Below, one piece after another: positions 12,376-24,474 of a stretch of 64,000 nt of DNA. The first letter of the stretch is position 1, and every line of letters begins with the position of its first letter. Source of the stretch: Echinococcus granulosus (taxonomy: Eukaryota > Platyhelminthes > Cestoda > Cyclophyllidea > Taeniidae); NCBI RefSeq assembly GCF_000524195.1, contig NW_020170381.1, positions 1,642,153 to 1,706,152 of the forward strand, written 5' to 3'. Under the pieces are notes generated by a model. It had not been told where the DNA came from. It saw nothing but the letters and a program-made list of their open reading frames with translations, and ran no database searches. The position numbers and the translations under genes are program-made.

Positions 12376-15300
12376 GTATGTCATCTGCTCAAGTATCCTA
12401 CGTAACTTTTGTCTTTCTAGCCTTTATTCAGTCTAATTTTCTTGACTGTTGAATCATGAATTGGGAATTTTCGTATACTTATACGGCGCAAATACAAAGG
12501 CTTGCTGTATGTTAGGGAGCTTATATAGTTTTTGTCGATTAGACATAGAAGTCCAAGTGGCCTCACTTCAGAAGGCTATTGGAAAACGGCATCCACTGGC
12601 TTCGTCAGGTGTCGTGCCACCACCACAATCGAAGAAGGCAAAGGCAACTGCCAGTGTTACCACAACCGCACAGCTTCCGGCCTCCTTTGCGACCGAGCAG
12701 CATATGTCCGAGGAGGAGGTCAAACGCATCTTCTCGCAAAAGTTAGTTGACAAGATTAATGAACCTTTGCAACCCAGGGAACATTTAGGAAACCAGGGGC
12801 TTTCACTCAATCCAGCACGAGTGTTTGTTGTTTGTAATCTTGATGTAATTCCTTAAAGGATGAGAAGCTGATAATATGACCACTACCACTATCAGCATCA
12901 CACACCTTTATCTAATATCACCCTTTCATTAAATGATTGCCTTTTCATTAAAATGCTCGTTTGATGGCAAGATGCAAAAGAATTGTCTGGGTGTTCTCTC
13001 TTTCTAGATCCATACCTGAGAGTGTTGTCAATAACTTGAGTTCAAGTAACTGGAGAGAAAGATTTGAATCGGTCGACCGCCTCTATTCCGCTATTTCCTC
13101 CTTTTCCCTCGATTCTCCTGCTTTCCCTCAGGCATTGATCCGTCTTCTTCTGCAGGCACCAGGCTTGAAGGAGTCGAATGTGCAGGTATTTTACGTGATA
13201 TTTTAAAAAATTTATGCTGCTCTAGATGGTTATTAACTTGTTTTGCTCGATTGTGGAATGAATCAAGATAACATTTTGAGCGGAAAAAAAATATAGAAAT
13301 GCCGGGCTTGACTACCTTTTAATGTTTTTGAGTTCTTAGGTCTACAGACTAATTTTTACGGTAGAGATCGTACTCGGCAAAAGGTCTTTAGTAGTTACGA
13401 TTGCAATCCCACATGGCAGATTGGCTTATTCATCATCTGACATTCCTGAAAATGTTATTTTGCTGTTGTGAGCTCCAAACGCACAGCGAGTGCATACGTG
13501 CCTATTTGGTGGGTTGCGGGAATTGTCTGAGCATACTTAAAGTCCGCCTATGCTTGATATGAGCCAGCCAGGAGAATGTGAGAGCCCAACTTCCGAATGT
13601 TCGGATATTGGCCGTCAGGATACTTCCAGAAAGTTGAATAGAAGCGTTTTCTGGGGATACTGGCATCCTCCACAATTGAGTTTGGTGATCATTATCTAGT
13701 TAAATGGGACCCGCTGTTCCCTCTCCTCACTTTAGGTTAGGTGCCGAGTCTTGGAGACGATAGGAGCCATTTTAGAGTACTCAAGGGTGTCATTCATGTG
13801 CGAAACCCTCTTTGAGACGCTAACTACCAACCTGGTGAATCTCATATGCACCCCAAAAAACGTCTCCTCCTGCGAGACCTGCCTCAACGGACTGGAGCGG
13901 TGCTGCGGTCTTCCTGTGCTTGGTGACGCCCTTCTTCGTCTTGCTGCCTCCACCAAGATACCCAAGTCCACCGAGCACATCATCCTCTGGCTGACGCAAG
14001 TCATCGAGCGCTCAGACGGCTTTTGGTGAGGCCTTTCTCTACCATTTCGCGTTTTGCGACCATTCGAATAGTCGAACAGGGTCAAGGACTTCATATTCTG
14101 TTCAGACAGAATTACAACCGAATTATCCTACAATATAACGAAACTGATATTTCTTAACTTCGAGGAGTAAAGACATGATCGGTAATGGCTAATGCCAATT
14201 TAACCATATAATTGTTTTTTATTTTCTTGGAGTTACAAATTATCGGAAATACAACGGATTCATAACCTTTCTTTATGTCGTACTACTTTACTATTTAGAT
14301 GGCGCACAGGATCGTCTACGTCTGTTTTCCCTAGCTTTAATTCGTTTTGATCTTGTATCCCTTAATCTGTCAGAGATAATTACGCGTTGATTCAAATGAC
14401 TGTTTTGTCTCCGTTTTTTGTAAGAGTCACTCAGTTAAACGCAATATCACTTTTTTCCTTTTGTTTTTATCTCTAACTTACTTGAGGACCAGATCGGTTT
14501 GCGTCCCATCAAACCATCATGTTGAGATGAGAATGAAAAGTGGGCGTGGGTATTGCATCTCTAAATTACGAAAAAAAAATCGGTGCATTGATGTGCAATT
14601 CGTGACTACTCGAGGTAAAAATTTTTAGTTCAAATTGTTAAAAAGTGGTCTGGGTATTGTCCATATCCTTGAATCGGATAAATTTAGGAAAATAATTATT
14701 TTTTTTAATTTATAGCCTCAACTATCTACTGACAGTGAAACACTTAAGAGAAGGTTTCAACAGTAGCGCAGAGCCGGTGCGGCACGCCTACGTGAAATTG
14801 GCGGGCGCCGTCTACGCAAGTCTTGGCCGCAACAGCAGCGGTGGTGTTGATGTTGGGAGCCCTTCCCCTGAGGCTTTCCGAGCAGATCTCGAGGGCTCGA
14901 GCAAGTCGGCGATCGCGGCTTTGCTACGTGACGAGTTCCAGGGCCGCGAAGACGCGGCAGTAGCAATGGCACACGAAACACCTCGGCGTATTAGTGACCG
15001 AACCGCCTCACAGGTTCCACTTTCGTTCTCCTCTCCAACTCATCGAAAACTAGAAGGGACCTCTAGAAGGTATATTACGCACCCGCTTTTGTATACACTT
15101 TTTGTAATCTGTTTATTTTGTGAACTTTCCAAACTTGGACAGTATTTCTCAGGAACAGAATGCTCCTTATTTTCTTGAGTACATTTCTTCATACTTCTCG
15201 GTGTCTCGTGATTTTTTTACCATTACCTCGTAACAAACGATGAAATCAGTATTTGACATGCTCTTAATCGCGTCGCACGTGCTTTAACATTAGTACCTCA

Positions 15301-18300
15301 TTGAAATTCGAAATGTTAGTCTTGACTATCACCATGCATTCGCACATTATATCAATACAACTCTAGGTTTTCGTTTTTACCAATTCAGGTAGTCAAGTGA
15401 CCAAAAGCCTTGATAACTCAAAATATTTCTTCAGCGTTGTTTTCCACGGGGACTTAATTCAAATTGTATTTTCTGCTTGCATAGCACCGATTGTAAAACA
15501 GGCTATTTGCCTCAGCGAGCAGTGCCATAAGATATGCTTATCTGAGAGCTATTGGAAACCTACATTTTCTCCAATTTTGTAATCAGCGCAATTGTTGCAC
15601 CAATTCAATACCTAAATGAAGACCCAAACCTGTCCCTTTTGCAGAATGACCACAGTTTTGAACAGTCCCTCAGAGGCCCTTCAACGCTCAGTGTATAGTG
15701 GCATAGAAAAACCCATATTCGAGAAAGACGAGGCAGAGGCAGAAGATGAAGTGAAAGTCGTAGGGGATTTTGCTGTTGAGAGTCAGTCTTCTCTCCGACT
15801 CGCCTCGACTTTCTGTGCGGTCTCTGTGCCTCTTCTGATTGCCGATTTCAGAGCCAAGAAGACACGTCTCGTCCAGCTGGCTACGGGGACTCTTCATGTA
15901 AGACATCATCTCCATCGTGCACTAAAACCCGATTTTATAAATGGACCCCCAAATACTCATCCCAAAACTTGTTCGACTTATGAGAAAAGATTAAACCCCT
16001 CATATGAAGGCGAACTAATGGCGTTTTTTTGCCAAACTAGTTCCGTTCTGTTAGTGACTAATTCATTTTGTCTACACTTTCTTTTTTATCATTCCTACAA
16101 TGCTGATTTGATCCTATACATTTATCCCTCTCTTTCGGTGTAATAGTCAAGTTTTTGTTTTTACAGCCCACTCGCCAACGTCTCGAGGGTGATTTCATTG
16201 ATGCCGGTATGCACCCCAACCTTAGACATCTCTTAACTTTGTGGGACTCGAACCCTGACAAGACAAGGGAGGCTCTGGTTTTGCTGACGCACCTCCTGCT
16301 GCAACACACTCCATCTCGGCAGAAGGCGCCCGAGCACCACCGAGACCTGTTGTCAGACACACTGGCCAACTTAGATCTCCTCTTCCAGTGGATGGCTGAA
16401 TCCTGCTTCGTCTCCGAAACTCTTGTTCCTGAGGTCGTGTCCCAAGGTATGCCTAGTCACTCTCCCTTCACCTTACTTCTATTATCATATTTCGGAATTG
16501 GTTCCCACTTAGTCGGTCTCCTAGTAGAGGTTGCATTCCGTTTGATGAAGTATTTTCTTCTTTGCAACAGCTCTTGAATACTTAGACGAACTCATAGCTC
16601 GTCTGGCTGATGCGAAGATGACCTTGACGCCTGCTGAGGTGCGAATCCTACTACCTTGGCCGCTTTTTGCACCCCACATGCTCAATCAGTACTTTGGCCA
16701 GGTTTCGGAGAGGTGCTGTCGTCTCACCAGTCTCCTCTTCAGCCTCTGTCGTGTCCTCTCGGCCGATGAGGTCTACTTAATCGTCATGGAGGCTATGAGC
16801 ACTGTCACTGAGACGGAGATTCTCAAAGGTAGGTGTCAGTAGCTTGACAGATCTACACGGGCACCAAAAAACATTGTTTTATCACAGTTAGTGCAGAATT
16901 CTGCACTTTGCAAGTACCAAATACTTTTGCGTGAACATGTTTATGTGTGTGTTATTTGTTTTGACCTCTGTCACACACAGACGCATAGGGGTTGCTGATC
17001 TCTCTCTTCTTAGAAATGCTCCTCCTGGTAAAGCTTTTACTAACGCGTTTTCCGAGCCTGCCCAATCCTTCAGTTGCGGATATCAAGGCGATTGCCCAGC
17101 ATGTCGGCTCGTCGCACAAGGAGGTCCATCGGGCGGCTTTGGAGTGCCTCAAGGCGGCTCGCGGCGCATACTCTACTGAGCAGATATCCACAATGGCTGG
17201 AAAGGTGAGTCTGTGGTGCTAATGGTGCTACCTGTGATGAGTTAGTAGCAAGGGTTTTTAAAATTTTCAGTTAACCGAACGAGATAGAGCCTTCCTGGAG
17301 GAGGCGTTGAATAAGGATGCTTCTACTACGAGTTTCCACACGCCTCTTCGACCGAAAATTCCATACTTTGACGGTGGTTTCAGTGCATCTTACACAAATA
17401 ACCCAAGCATTCTTGCGTAAGTGAATTACGTTAAGCAAAATACCTAAAAATACGGGAAATTGCTCCTCTGGCTCTATGGTGTTTAGCTATTTCCCTAATT
17501 AACATCACACTGCTATTTTTCGAGTTCTATAAAGTGGGAAATGCTAGTTGGAGGCCTGATATTTATATCCAAATGTTAGCGATCAGCTTTAAGAGGACTT
17601 ATGCTCTATCCTTCATTTAGTACGCATCGTCGTGATAATTTGGATTTTATATGATACTTAATTACCTATACTTGCGCTCCGAACTATATGTGTCGCATTA
17701 AAGATTAAATGCCAGTGACATGATTGTTTTTTGGTGCTAGTGCTAGGTAGTTTGTGTATTGACACGTACCTGGCGAATAAATAAATGAGGATGAACTCAA
17801 TGGTGCTGGGCAAATGCTAGTGGTCTATATGAGGTGAATTGCAGACTTCATAAGGACTGAATTTCATGCAAACTAGTGAGAAATGCCACCAGATTTCCCA
17901 TTTGTGGGGCTGTTTTTTTCCTTGAAGGGGTTTTCATGCGCCATGAATGCTTCATATTAGGAGTCTAACGGTGTCACATTTAAACATTTATCCAAATAAT
18001 GCAATTGCAGAACCTAGTCGATTGATGCTCCCGAATTCTAGAGGCTTTTAAATAAACATTAAAGTAATCAAGTGAGATCAACTGGTATTGTTTTCATTAA
18101 CCTGCTTTCTGATAGCGATTTGGTTAGGGCAAATTGCTCTCCATAGTCACATTTAGCAACTACCTAAAACTAGTTTAGTGTTATTCCCCTCGACACTTAT
18201 TTTACCTCTTTTTTCTTGGTCAATCGGTGAATTGCAGGTCGGTGTCGCGGAGTCAGCCCATGCAGTGCTCGCGTCTCACGGGGCCAGATGACGAGGAGGG

Positions 18301-21300
18301 TTGTCTGCATGCCCTCCGTCAGTGGATGCTGGGGGTGCTGGCTGAGGACGACCGCACCAAGGAGGTGCGCATGGTCGCTTTCCTTGTTTCCAAACTCTTA
18401 GCTTCACCGTCGCTTTCCCCGTCCCCCTCTACCTGCGACAATGATTGGGCTAAAACCCTCGATACTGCCCTCCTTGCCGTTTCCCACCTGGACTTTCTTC
18501 ACCAATGTAAGCCTCACTTATAGTGTATTACGTTTTTGACGGCATTCCTTGATCAGTTTCTGTTAATGCTGGGCACTCGCACCGTTAATGGGTCTTAAAC
18601 GATGACTTGAAAGTGGAAACTTTAGTCGATCTCAAACGAACTGTTATTTACCACTGTGTCGGATGAACATTTAATCTGAAGAGGGGGTTTGGTTGGAATT
18701 TTGGCAAGATATCTAGAAAATAAAGGATCGCTGTAGGTAGCTCTATTATCAGATCAAGTTGCCTTCTATAAGTTTCGTCAAGGACAGTATTTAGTGTGAT
18801 CAATTAATATGCCTTACCTTTGAGATGGTCTCTCCGATCTTGTCTCGTTTCTCAACCATTAATCTTTCGCGACTTAAGAAACTTAAGACAAAATTAATTG
18901 CGTCATGTTCTCTAGCATTGCTAAACTTCTTACGCAAACTGAAAACATTGTTTCTGTCGCAGTTCCTGCTATTTCATAATGCCAGTACTGGTGAAGAAGA
19001 AGAAATTAATGGGCATTCTTCGCTTAAGTAATCACACTACGAATTTTAAAACCCATCGGTGAAAAATTTTGCGAAAGTGTATTCTTTTGTTATTTGACAA
19101 AAGCCTAACTGGTTTAGAGTAAGATAAATTTGCATAAATTTGTGGGTGTGTAGTTTAAGAGGAAGTTGCACAATAACCTTTACACATACCGGTATTTTCC
19201 TAAGGGTGGATTTGGATAAGAGGTGAATTAGGCCAATTGAAATGCAAATACTTGCCGACGTGCGCGCATCTCAACCCAAACAGCTGTAAGCCACGTTTTT
19301 CTTAGTGGCATGAAAATCTCTGGTCTTTTGTGTTCCTTTTTTTCAGCCACAGCGACGCGAGATCTGCTTCTTCCGAAGGCCTCTACACTGATCGAGCACC
19401 TAGGTCTGCAGATGAGTCACGTTGCTTTGGGAAGTGTCCCCGCCTCTAATTACACCACCGAGGAGGCGTGTCGATTCGTTCGTGCAACCGTCGGCTTCGT
19501 TATCTCTGTGCGTTATTTCTATTATTCCCTTTCTCCGGTTTTGGGTTTGGCGACCAAGCAAATGCTTGAAATCGCCAGAGGTCCGATTATGCCGACGCTT
19601 AGCACCGCCTCTTCGAAGGACTTGGTCTGTTAGGATTTCCAAAGGGCAGAATTGAAGTGTGTACGATCGTCTCTTTTGGGCTAGATACTTTGTTCTCTAC
19701 TAATATAGCTTACGAACAGGTTTGTCCTTTTTTGTATAATTTAAAGTCGATGAAACCGTAATATTTTTCAGCAACTTAATTGTTTAGTAGTTCTCTCATT
19801 TATAAGGCTAAAATTCATTCGCCCATGAAGAGAAAAGGAAATATAAGTGATTTATACTTTTTAAAATGCAATTCTTGTGAATAAATTATACCATTTACCC
19901 AGGATTTACTTCAGTACTACCGTACGCTCATATTGCGTCCTTGTTGAAAATCAACTTTTAACCTAACTAACGCGGAGGGATCTTTGTAAAGTTTAAATCC
20001 TGCCACCTGAACTTACTTTCGAGAAATAAATGACGCCCTAATTGAATATGTTCGTGGGCTGGATACCTTTACTTGGCATGATTAATCAAAATTTTTGCTC
20101 TCATTTCGAAACATGATTATGTGGTTCCAAGAAAGTTTCCTCCTCAACCGTCACTCATTCCCTCGGTTGACCAAACACTATAGATCTCGAGCTTATACTC
20201 CTCACTCTTCCCTTGTCGTCTCAACAGATTTTCCGTGCGGCCTTCCTCACTCGTGACCTCACGGCCCACATTCTCTCGCAGCTACTTGCGGGTCTGCTAC
20301 TTCTCCATGCCGTGCTCGACTGTATCTGCCAGGGTCGCTTCGAATCTTTGCCTCTTAAGGGCTCCTTTCTCTTTCTTCTCGTCGATCTGGACATTGCGAG
20401 GCTCCTGGAAGAGGAACTCCTACTCACCCTGGAGTTTGTCCATGAGAAACTCATCATTAGCAGCCTCTTTACTTATATTGTGTGAGTAAAATGCTCCTTC
20501 AAACTTCACGTACTTCCCTCATGAACTTCACTCGGGAGCACTGATTGATTACTTCACGCATGACTCAAAATATTGCTGAGTAATCTATCCCTTCAAGGGC
20601 ATGATTTTGGTACAAAATTATTGCCTTTGTTCGAAAACAATTTTAGACTTTGATGCTTGGCTAGTTTTGAATTCGCGGCGGGTGATTTTGTGAGAATTTA
20701 CCTGAAAACTACGCTGTTTGCCCACAAAGACGTTGGTCTTCATTTCGATTAGTTGGGGAATTGAGTGTCTGAGTAGGCGGATTATTTAATTAAATTCATA
20801 TGTGGAAGAGCTACCGGAGTGGCTATTTCTTAAGCTGTCTACTTGTTCCTAGGACTCAAACCTGCTGCTCGATTTTCAGTGAATATCACTACTACTTGTT
20901 TCGCTAATCTAAATGTGGTATGGTTGAGAAAATCTTGTACTCAGATTGTTTTGACAGTTGCAATTCCCTTGATTGTGGCTCTAAATATTTACAAGTATTC
21001 TGTATTTTAATCACATGGATTTCAACTAGTGCGCGCTAGTAGTTTTAAGGGTGGAGTCCAGTTTGTCCATTCTCTGATTCAATCCAAAAAGTGTTGGAAA
21101 TATCTGATGTCAGTCATGTTTGCTAGTCGTTTTGACCCTTTCACATTCGTTGCATTTCGGGGCGACCAAAAACTATGTGCTTCAGTGATTTTCTTTGATC
21201 ACTGTTATAACAAAACATTTATTCAGCACTGGGCAATAAGTGGTGCTTCAATTTTGCATGTGGTGTCTCTTCAAGTCTCTTTGGCTTTCGCCAAGTTGGC

Positions 21301-21841
21301 AGTACAAACTCCTCTTTATTTATGTTATTTAGAGCCTTGACTAGCCTCGCAAATGGCCAGTGGAGTGGTAACGAGGCAGCTGAGAGTGATATTGGTAGGA
21401 GCTGGTTGGCTAAAAATAATCTACTTCTAAATATGCTGAACCTTGCAATGAAAGAATTGGCGGAAAATCAAGGTAAGGTTTGCCTCCATGCTGATGTTTT
21501 AATGTATGAATTGTAGTTCTTTTCTGGAGTCTGGTAATTTTCAGAATGAGAGCTCTGCGCTTGGTCACTTCATAGTGGTATCTTTTAGAAGAGACTCGAT
21601 CTAAAATCTTGATCTCCCCACCTTAAGTTCACTCTGTAAATTATGTCGTATGTACATTTTTTTGTGGAAATTTACACTATTCACTTAAATGAATCTTCCT
21701 TATGCAAATGAAGACGACCATCGAGATGATGTGAATGCGGTACTGAAGGCTCTGGAGACATCACGTTCCTATGAACTCCAGTCTGATTTCCATGAGGGTC
21801 AGCTGATGGTCGCGTTTGCCTTGAATCGACTACATTCCTGA
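11289..21841 (+). CDS. CKAP5: XMAP215/CKAP5-family TOG-domain microtubule polymerase, 18 exons
   Basis: Orthologue of CKAP5/chTOG/Msps/XMAP215, which binds tubulin through TOG domains and speeds microtubule growth at plus ends, centrosomes and spindles. Coding exons: 11289-11312, 11380-11493, 11551-11745, 11970-12375, 12549-12741, 13008-13185, 13736-14025, 14716-15069, 15645-15897, 16167-16446, 16571-16828, 17014-17204, 17271-17416, 18238-18506, 19347-19507, 20228-20481, 21333-21472, 21714-21841. All junctions are GT-AG and phases match throughout, giving about 1277 aa against roughly 2030 in human. Order: TOG2 (res. 1-235), linker, TOG3 (312-520), acidic linker, TOG5 (625-930), helical C-terminal region ending at TGA 21839-21841. 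No TOG4 is encoded and no TOG1 was found. The start is uncertain: the frame stays open five bases past one acceptor, so upstream exons or a leader-supplied AUG are possible. The weakest junctions are the GTGCGT donor at 19508 and the last acceptor. Confidence 0.9.
13008..15069 (+). other. TOG3-type domain (exons 6-8 of the CKAP5-like gene)
   Basis: Residues about 312-520. It begins IPESVVNNLSSSNWRERF, the counterpart of the human TOG3 opening LLDSSNWKERLACM, and continues through LKESNVQV (human WKETNFQV), CLETIGAILEYS-like helices and LNYLLTVKHLREGFNSS (human LNVKAFISNVKTALAAT). For exon 7, an acceptor at 13735 in the doubled site TTTAGGTTAG restores phase 0 and makes the domain complete with no missing HEAT repeat. 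After the last HEAT repeat comes a Ser/Gly-rich linker. Confidence 0.85.
15645..17416 (+). other. TOG5-type domain (exons 9-13 of the CKAP5-like gene)
   Basis: Residues about 586-961. An acidic stretch (EKDEAEAEDEVKVV) precedes LLIADFRAKKTRLVQLA. Diagnostic TOG5 matches are SQALEYLDELIARL (human MKALEYLKLLFTLL), TPAEVRILLPWPLF (human TENEASSFIPYLVV) and the closing RDRAFLEEALNK (human KDMSMLEERIKR). These place it as TOG5 rather than TOG4, although it follows directly after TOG3. Confidence 0.8.
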
Positions 21842-24474
21842 GTAGGTGTCCTTTTTGTTATTATTTATTTGTGTTTTTTTTGCTAGCGCTTCGAGTCTTG
21901 GTGATTTGAATGTAGATTAACCTTCCCACGTCGGTGTATGCTGTACGAATAACATGGGGACGCATAACATATTACGGTATCAACTTATTTGTTTGTTTGG
22001 AAGTATCACCCAGTGTGTTTTTACGTGGTTTCGTATCTGACAGTTTTTTCTGCTATTAGAATCAAGTATTGGAGTCGGCAGCTGTTGCTGCAAGGTACAA
22101 CTTGAAGCGCATCGATGTACATAATAGTACTGCGTACCTACTTCCATTTCACTCGCTGTGTTGAAAATCTTTTACAAAACTGAAATATACAACATGCCCG
22201 TCTGTTTTTTTTTCACAAGTACCTATTGCCATCTGTTTTGAGTCACCTCCTCACCACATTTTATTCCGCCACATAAGCCGTCTGAGGCTGCTTCTCCACT
22301 CTATCTCTCATTTTCATCATTGGAAATTATTTATTTCTCGATTCTCGTATCTCCTAAGCACTGATTCTTCCACACATCCTGCCGATACACCCACAATGGA
22401 GATAATTAGGAGTTCTGCGTATAGCCTTGAAGAATCATCGCAAAGTGACGGCCCTTCATGTGATAGGTGGGCATGGAGATTATGCACTATCCCGCAAACA
22501 ATGGCGTCTCAAAGTTCTCTCTCCACTCCTCCGATGGCAGAGGTGTGTGTTGCCTGTGTCTGTACATGCGCATTTGGTTGTGCTGCCTAATGGGTGGAGA
22601 GAGTGCAACCCTCCTGCTGCCTACTCTTGTGCATGTGTGCGTGAGTGGTGTGGATAAAACGTGACTCACTGCAGCAACACTCGGATATTGTTTAGGATGG
22701 ATTGGGCCTTCCTTTCTCATGAATGCACACTCCTGTGAGCCGATGTTTGTACGGTGAAACTGCAACCCGGTCTCACGAGGATGCTGTCCTACGAGCTCTC
22801 GCCTTCCAAAGCCCCATAACCCACTGCCCCTGATGTATCTACTTTTAGTCGAGATTCTATTCGACTAGTTTTTGAGTGAGTGCTCTATCTTTTTTCTGTT
22901 TTAGGATGTGCTAACCTCGCGATTTCGTTCAATATTCGAAGTTCACTGCATTTGCTTGGATTGTTAATGATGTGGATGTCACCTGGCTAAATACTAGTCA
23001 ATCGCAATCCTGTATTTTCCTGTGCCTTACGATGAAATTCCGGAAAATTCGATGCAGGTAATATTAATTCGATTTCCCTTTGACATTTTTTAAGAATTGA
23101 GAACGGCTATCGTATAAAACCGCAGTTTTCGTAGGGCATGAACCATACACTAGGGACCTTAGCATTCTACGTTGGTGCATGCTGTGCTGGAGAAAGTGAC
23201 GAAATTAATTATTTGAATTTGATAATCAAGTAGCTAAGGTTAAGCTTCTTCAGTGAAGATCCTACCACAAAGAATGGCATAAAATTTGGGAACTTGCTAT
23301 AAAATGATAGATTTAGAGATCTTCCTTAATTTGTATTGGTTAACCAAATGTAAAGTAGAGTATGTGGCTCAAAGTTCTGCTGATAAGGCCGTCAAATCAG
23401 AAATTGGGTAGCCTCATTCAACGGTAACCTTAAGGACAATTTAGTATACTAGTGTGTAATGCGCCTGGCTGATCACTGCTTCAGCGCGCGTAACTCGTCG
23501 CTCGGTTTCTGCACCACCTGTTTCTCAAGTCGATCTAGTGGTCCTTATCTTGCTAGCAGACTTTATGCGTGGATTGGGAGTTGTGCTAGAGATGTTGTGT
23601 CCAGTCGCTCGTCGAGTCGATGTGAAAGTAGATGTTCTTATCGATTGAAGAGTGTTCGTGGCCATTCTGCGACCAGATACCACCACCTTAGTCACAACAA
23701 AGAAGGGCGATTCGACCGGCAAAGCATTGTCTGTACAGCCATTTAATTTGCCGAGTCGACCGATTATGTGCACGCAATGCCCACGGACCTTAACAGCAAA
23801 GCTATCGTGGTGATGCAATATGACCTCGCATTTGGACTTCTGAATCCTTGGTAATCTGGTGAATTCAGAAAGCCCCTTTCTGCCGAAAGGGTTCAGGATT
23901 CAACGAAGAATTGTTGTTGCAGTTATGTAGACTGCAACTTTCCATTGTATATTAGATATTCAGCTGATCTTGGGTGGCAAACTATGATGTCAAAGTTCCC
24001 TTTGGCCTTATTAGCGCGCTTATTCTCTTTTTGAATGTCCCCTTTGATGAGAAAAATTATGAATCACCATCTGGATTTAGGTTAGGCATTGTTGGGGCTA
24101 TTGTGTTAATCGTTTTATTTGTGGAAATTGAGTGAAGGCTTGCTGTTGACTATGTTAGACAAAATTTCGTCCTACTGGAGAGCTTTGATATTCTTGTTGG
24201 AGTTAATAACGCTTGCTCGCTGTGATTAAAACACTAATCGGGGTCAAACCGGGTGACAACTTTTGTATCAGCACGCTTTATCTCGAGGATATAGCGTTAA
24301 TGGAAAAGACCATTAGTAAATCAATCGGGATTGGAATGCATTTATTTGTTTTTAGAAATTAAAGCGATTACCGTGTAGTCTTGGAACGTATACGAAGCCA
24401 AGTATGCAAGTCAGGGAGAAAATGCACTACGTATTGGCTGTTTTACCTGCAGCCGTTTTGGGTTCTTTCGCCGT
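21842..24474. other. intergenic stretch between the CKAP5-like and zinc-finger genes
   Basis: The two genes converge here. I see no supported gene. The segment around 23459-23818 is GC-richer and open on both strands (minus reading 23525-23818, 97 aa, Ser/Thr/Arg-rich). It resembles nothing known and may be a decayed repeat. A further GC-richer patch at about 22540-22660 contains GTGTGTGCG-type low-complexity sequence. The 3' UTRs of both genes must lie within this stretch. Confidence 0.5.
24341..24346 (-). terminator. possible AATAAA polyadenylation signal of the zinc-finger gene
   Basis: TTTATT on the plus strand reads AATAAA on the minus strand, about 130 bases after the stop codon of the zinc-finger gene. 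It is the first canonical hexamer downstream. The assignment is by position only. Confidence 0.3.

Noticed and set aside
13321..13345. Possible extra TOG3 exon in the 550-bp intron
   Set aside because: Exons 6 and 7 join in phase 0 using the acceptor at 13735, and the joined protein already covers the whole TOG3 domain without a gap.
15397..15582. Open reading in the TOG3-TOG5 intron as a TOG4 exon
   Set aside because: The 61-residue translation is hydrophobic and Cys-rich with no TOG helix pattern, and it is far too short. The flanking exons already join in phase without it.
23525..23818. 97-codon minus-strand reading as an extra exon of the zinc-finger gene
   Set aside because: It lies beyond the zinc-finger stop codon, has an overlapping plus-strand reading of the same length, and shows no domain.
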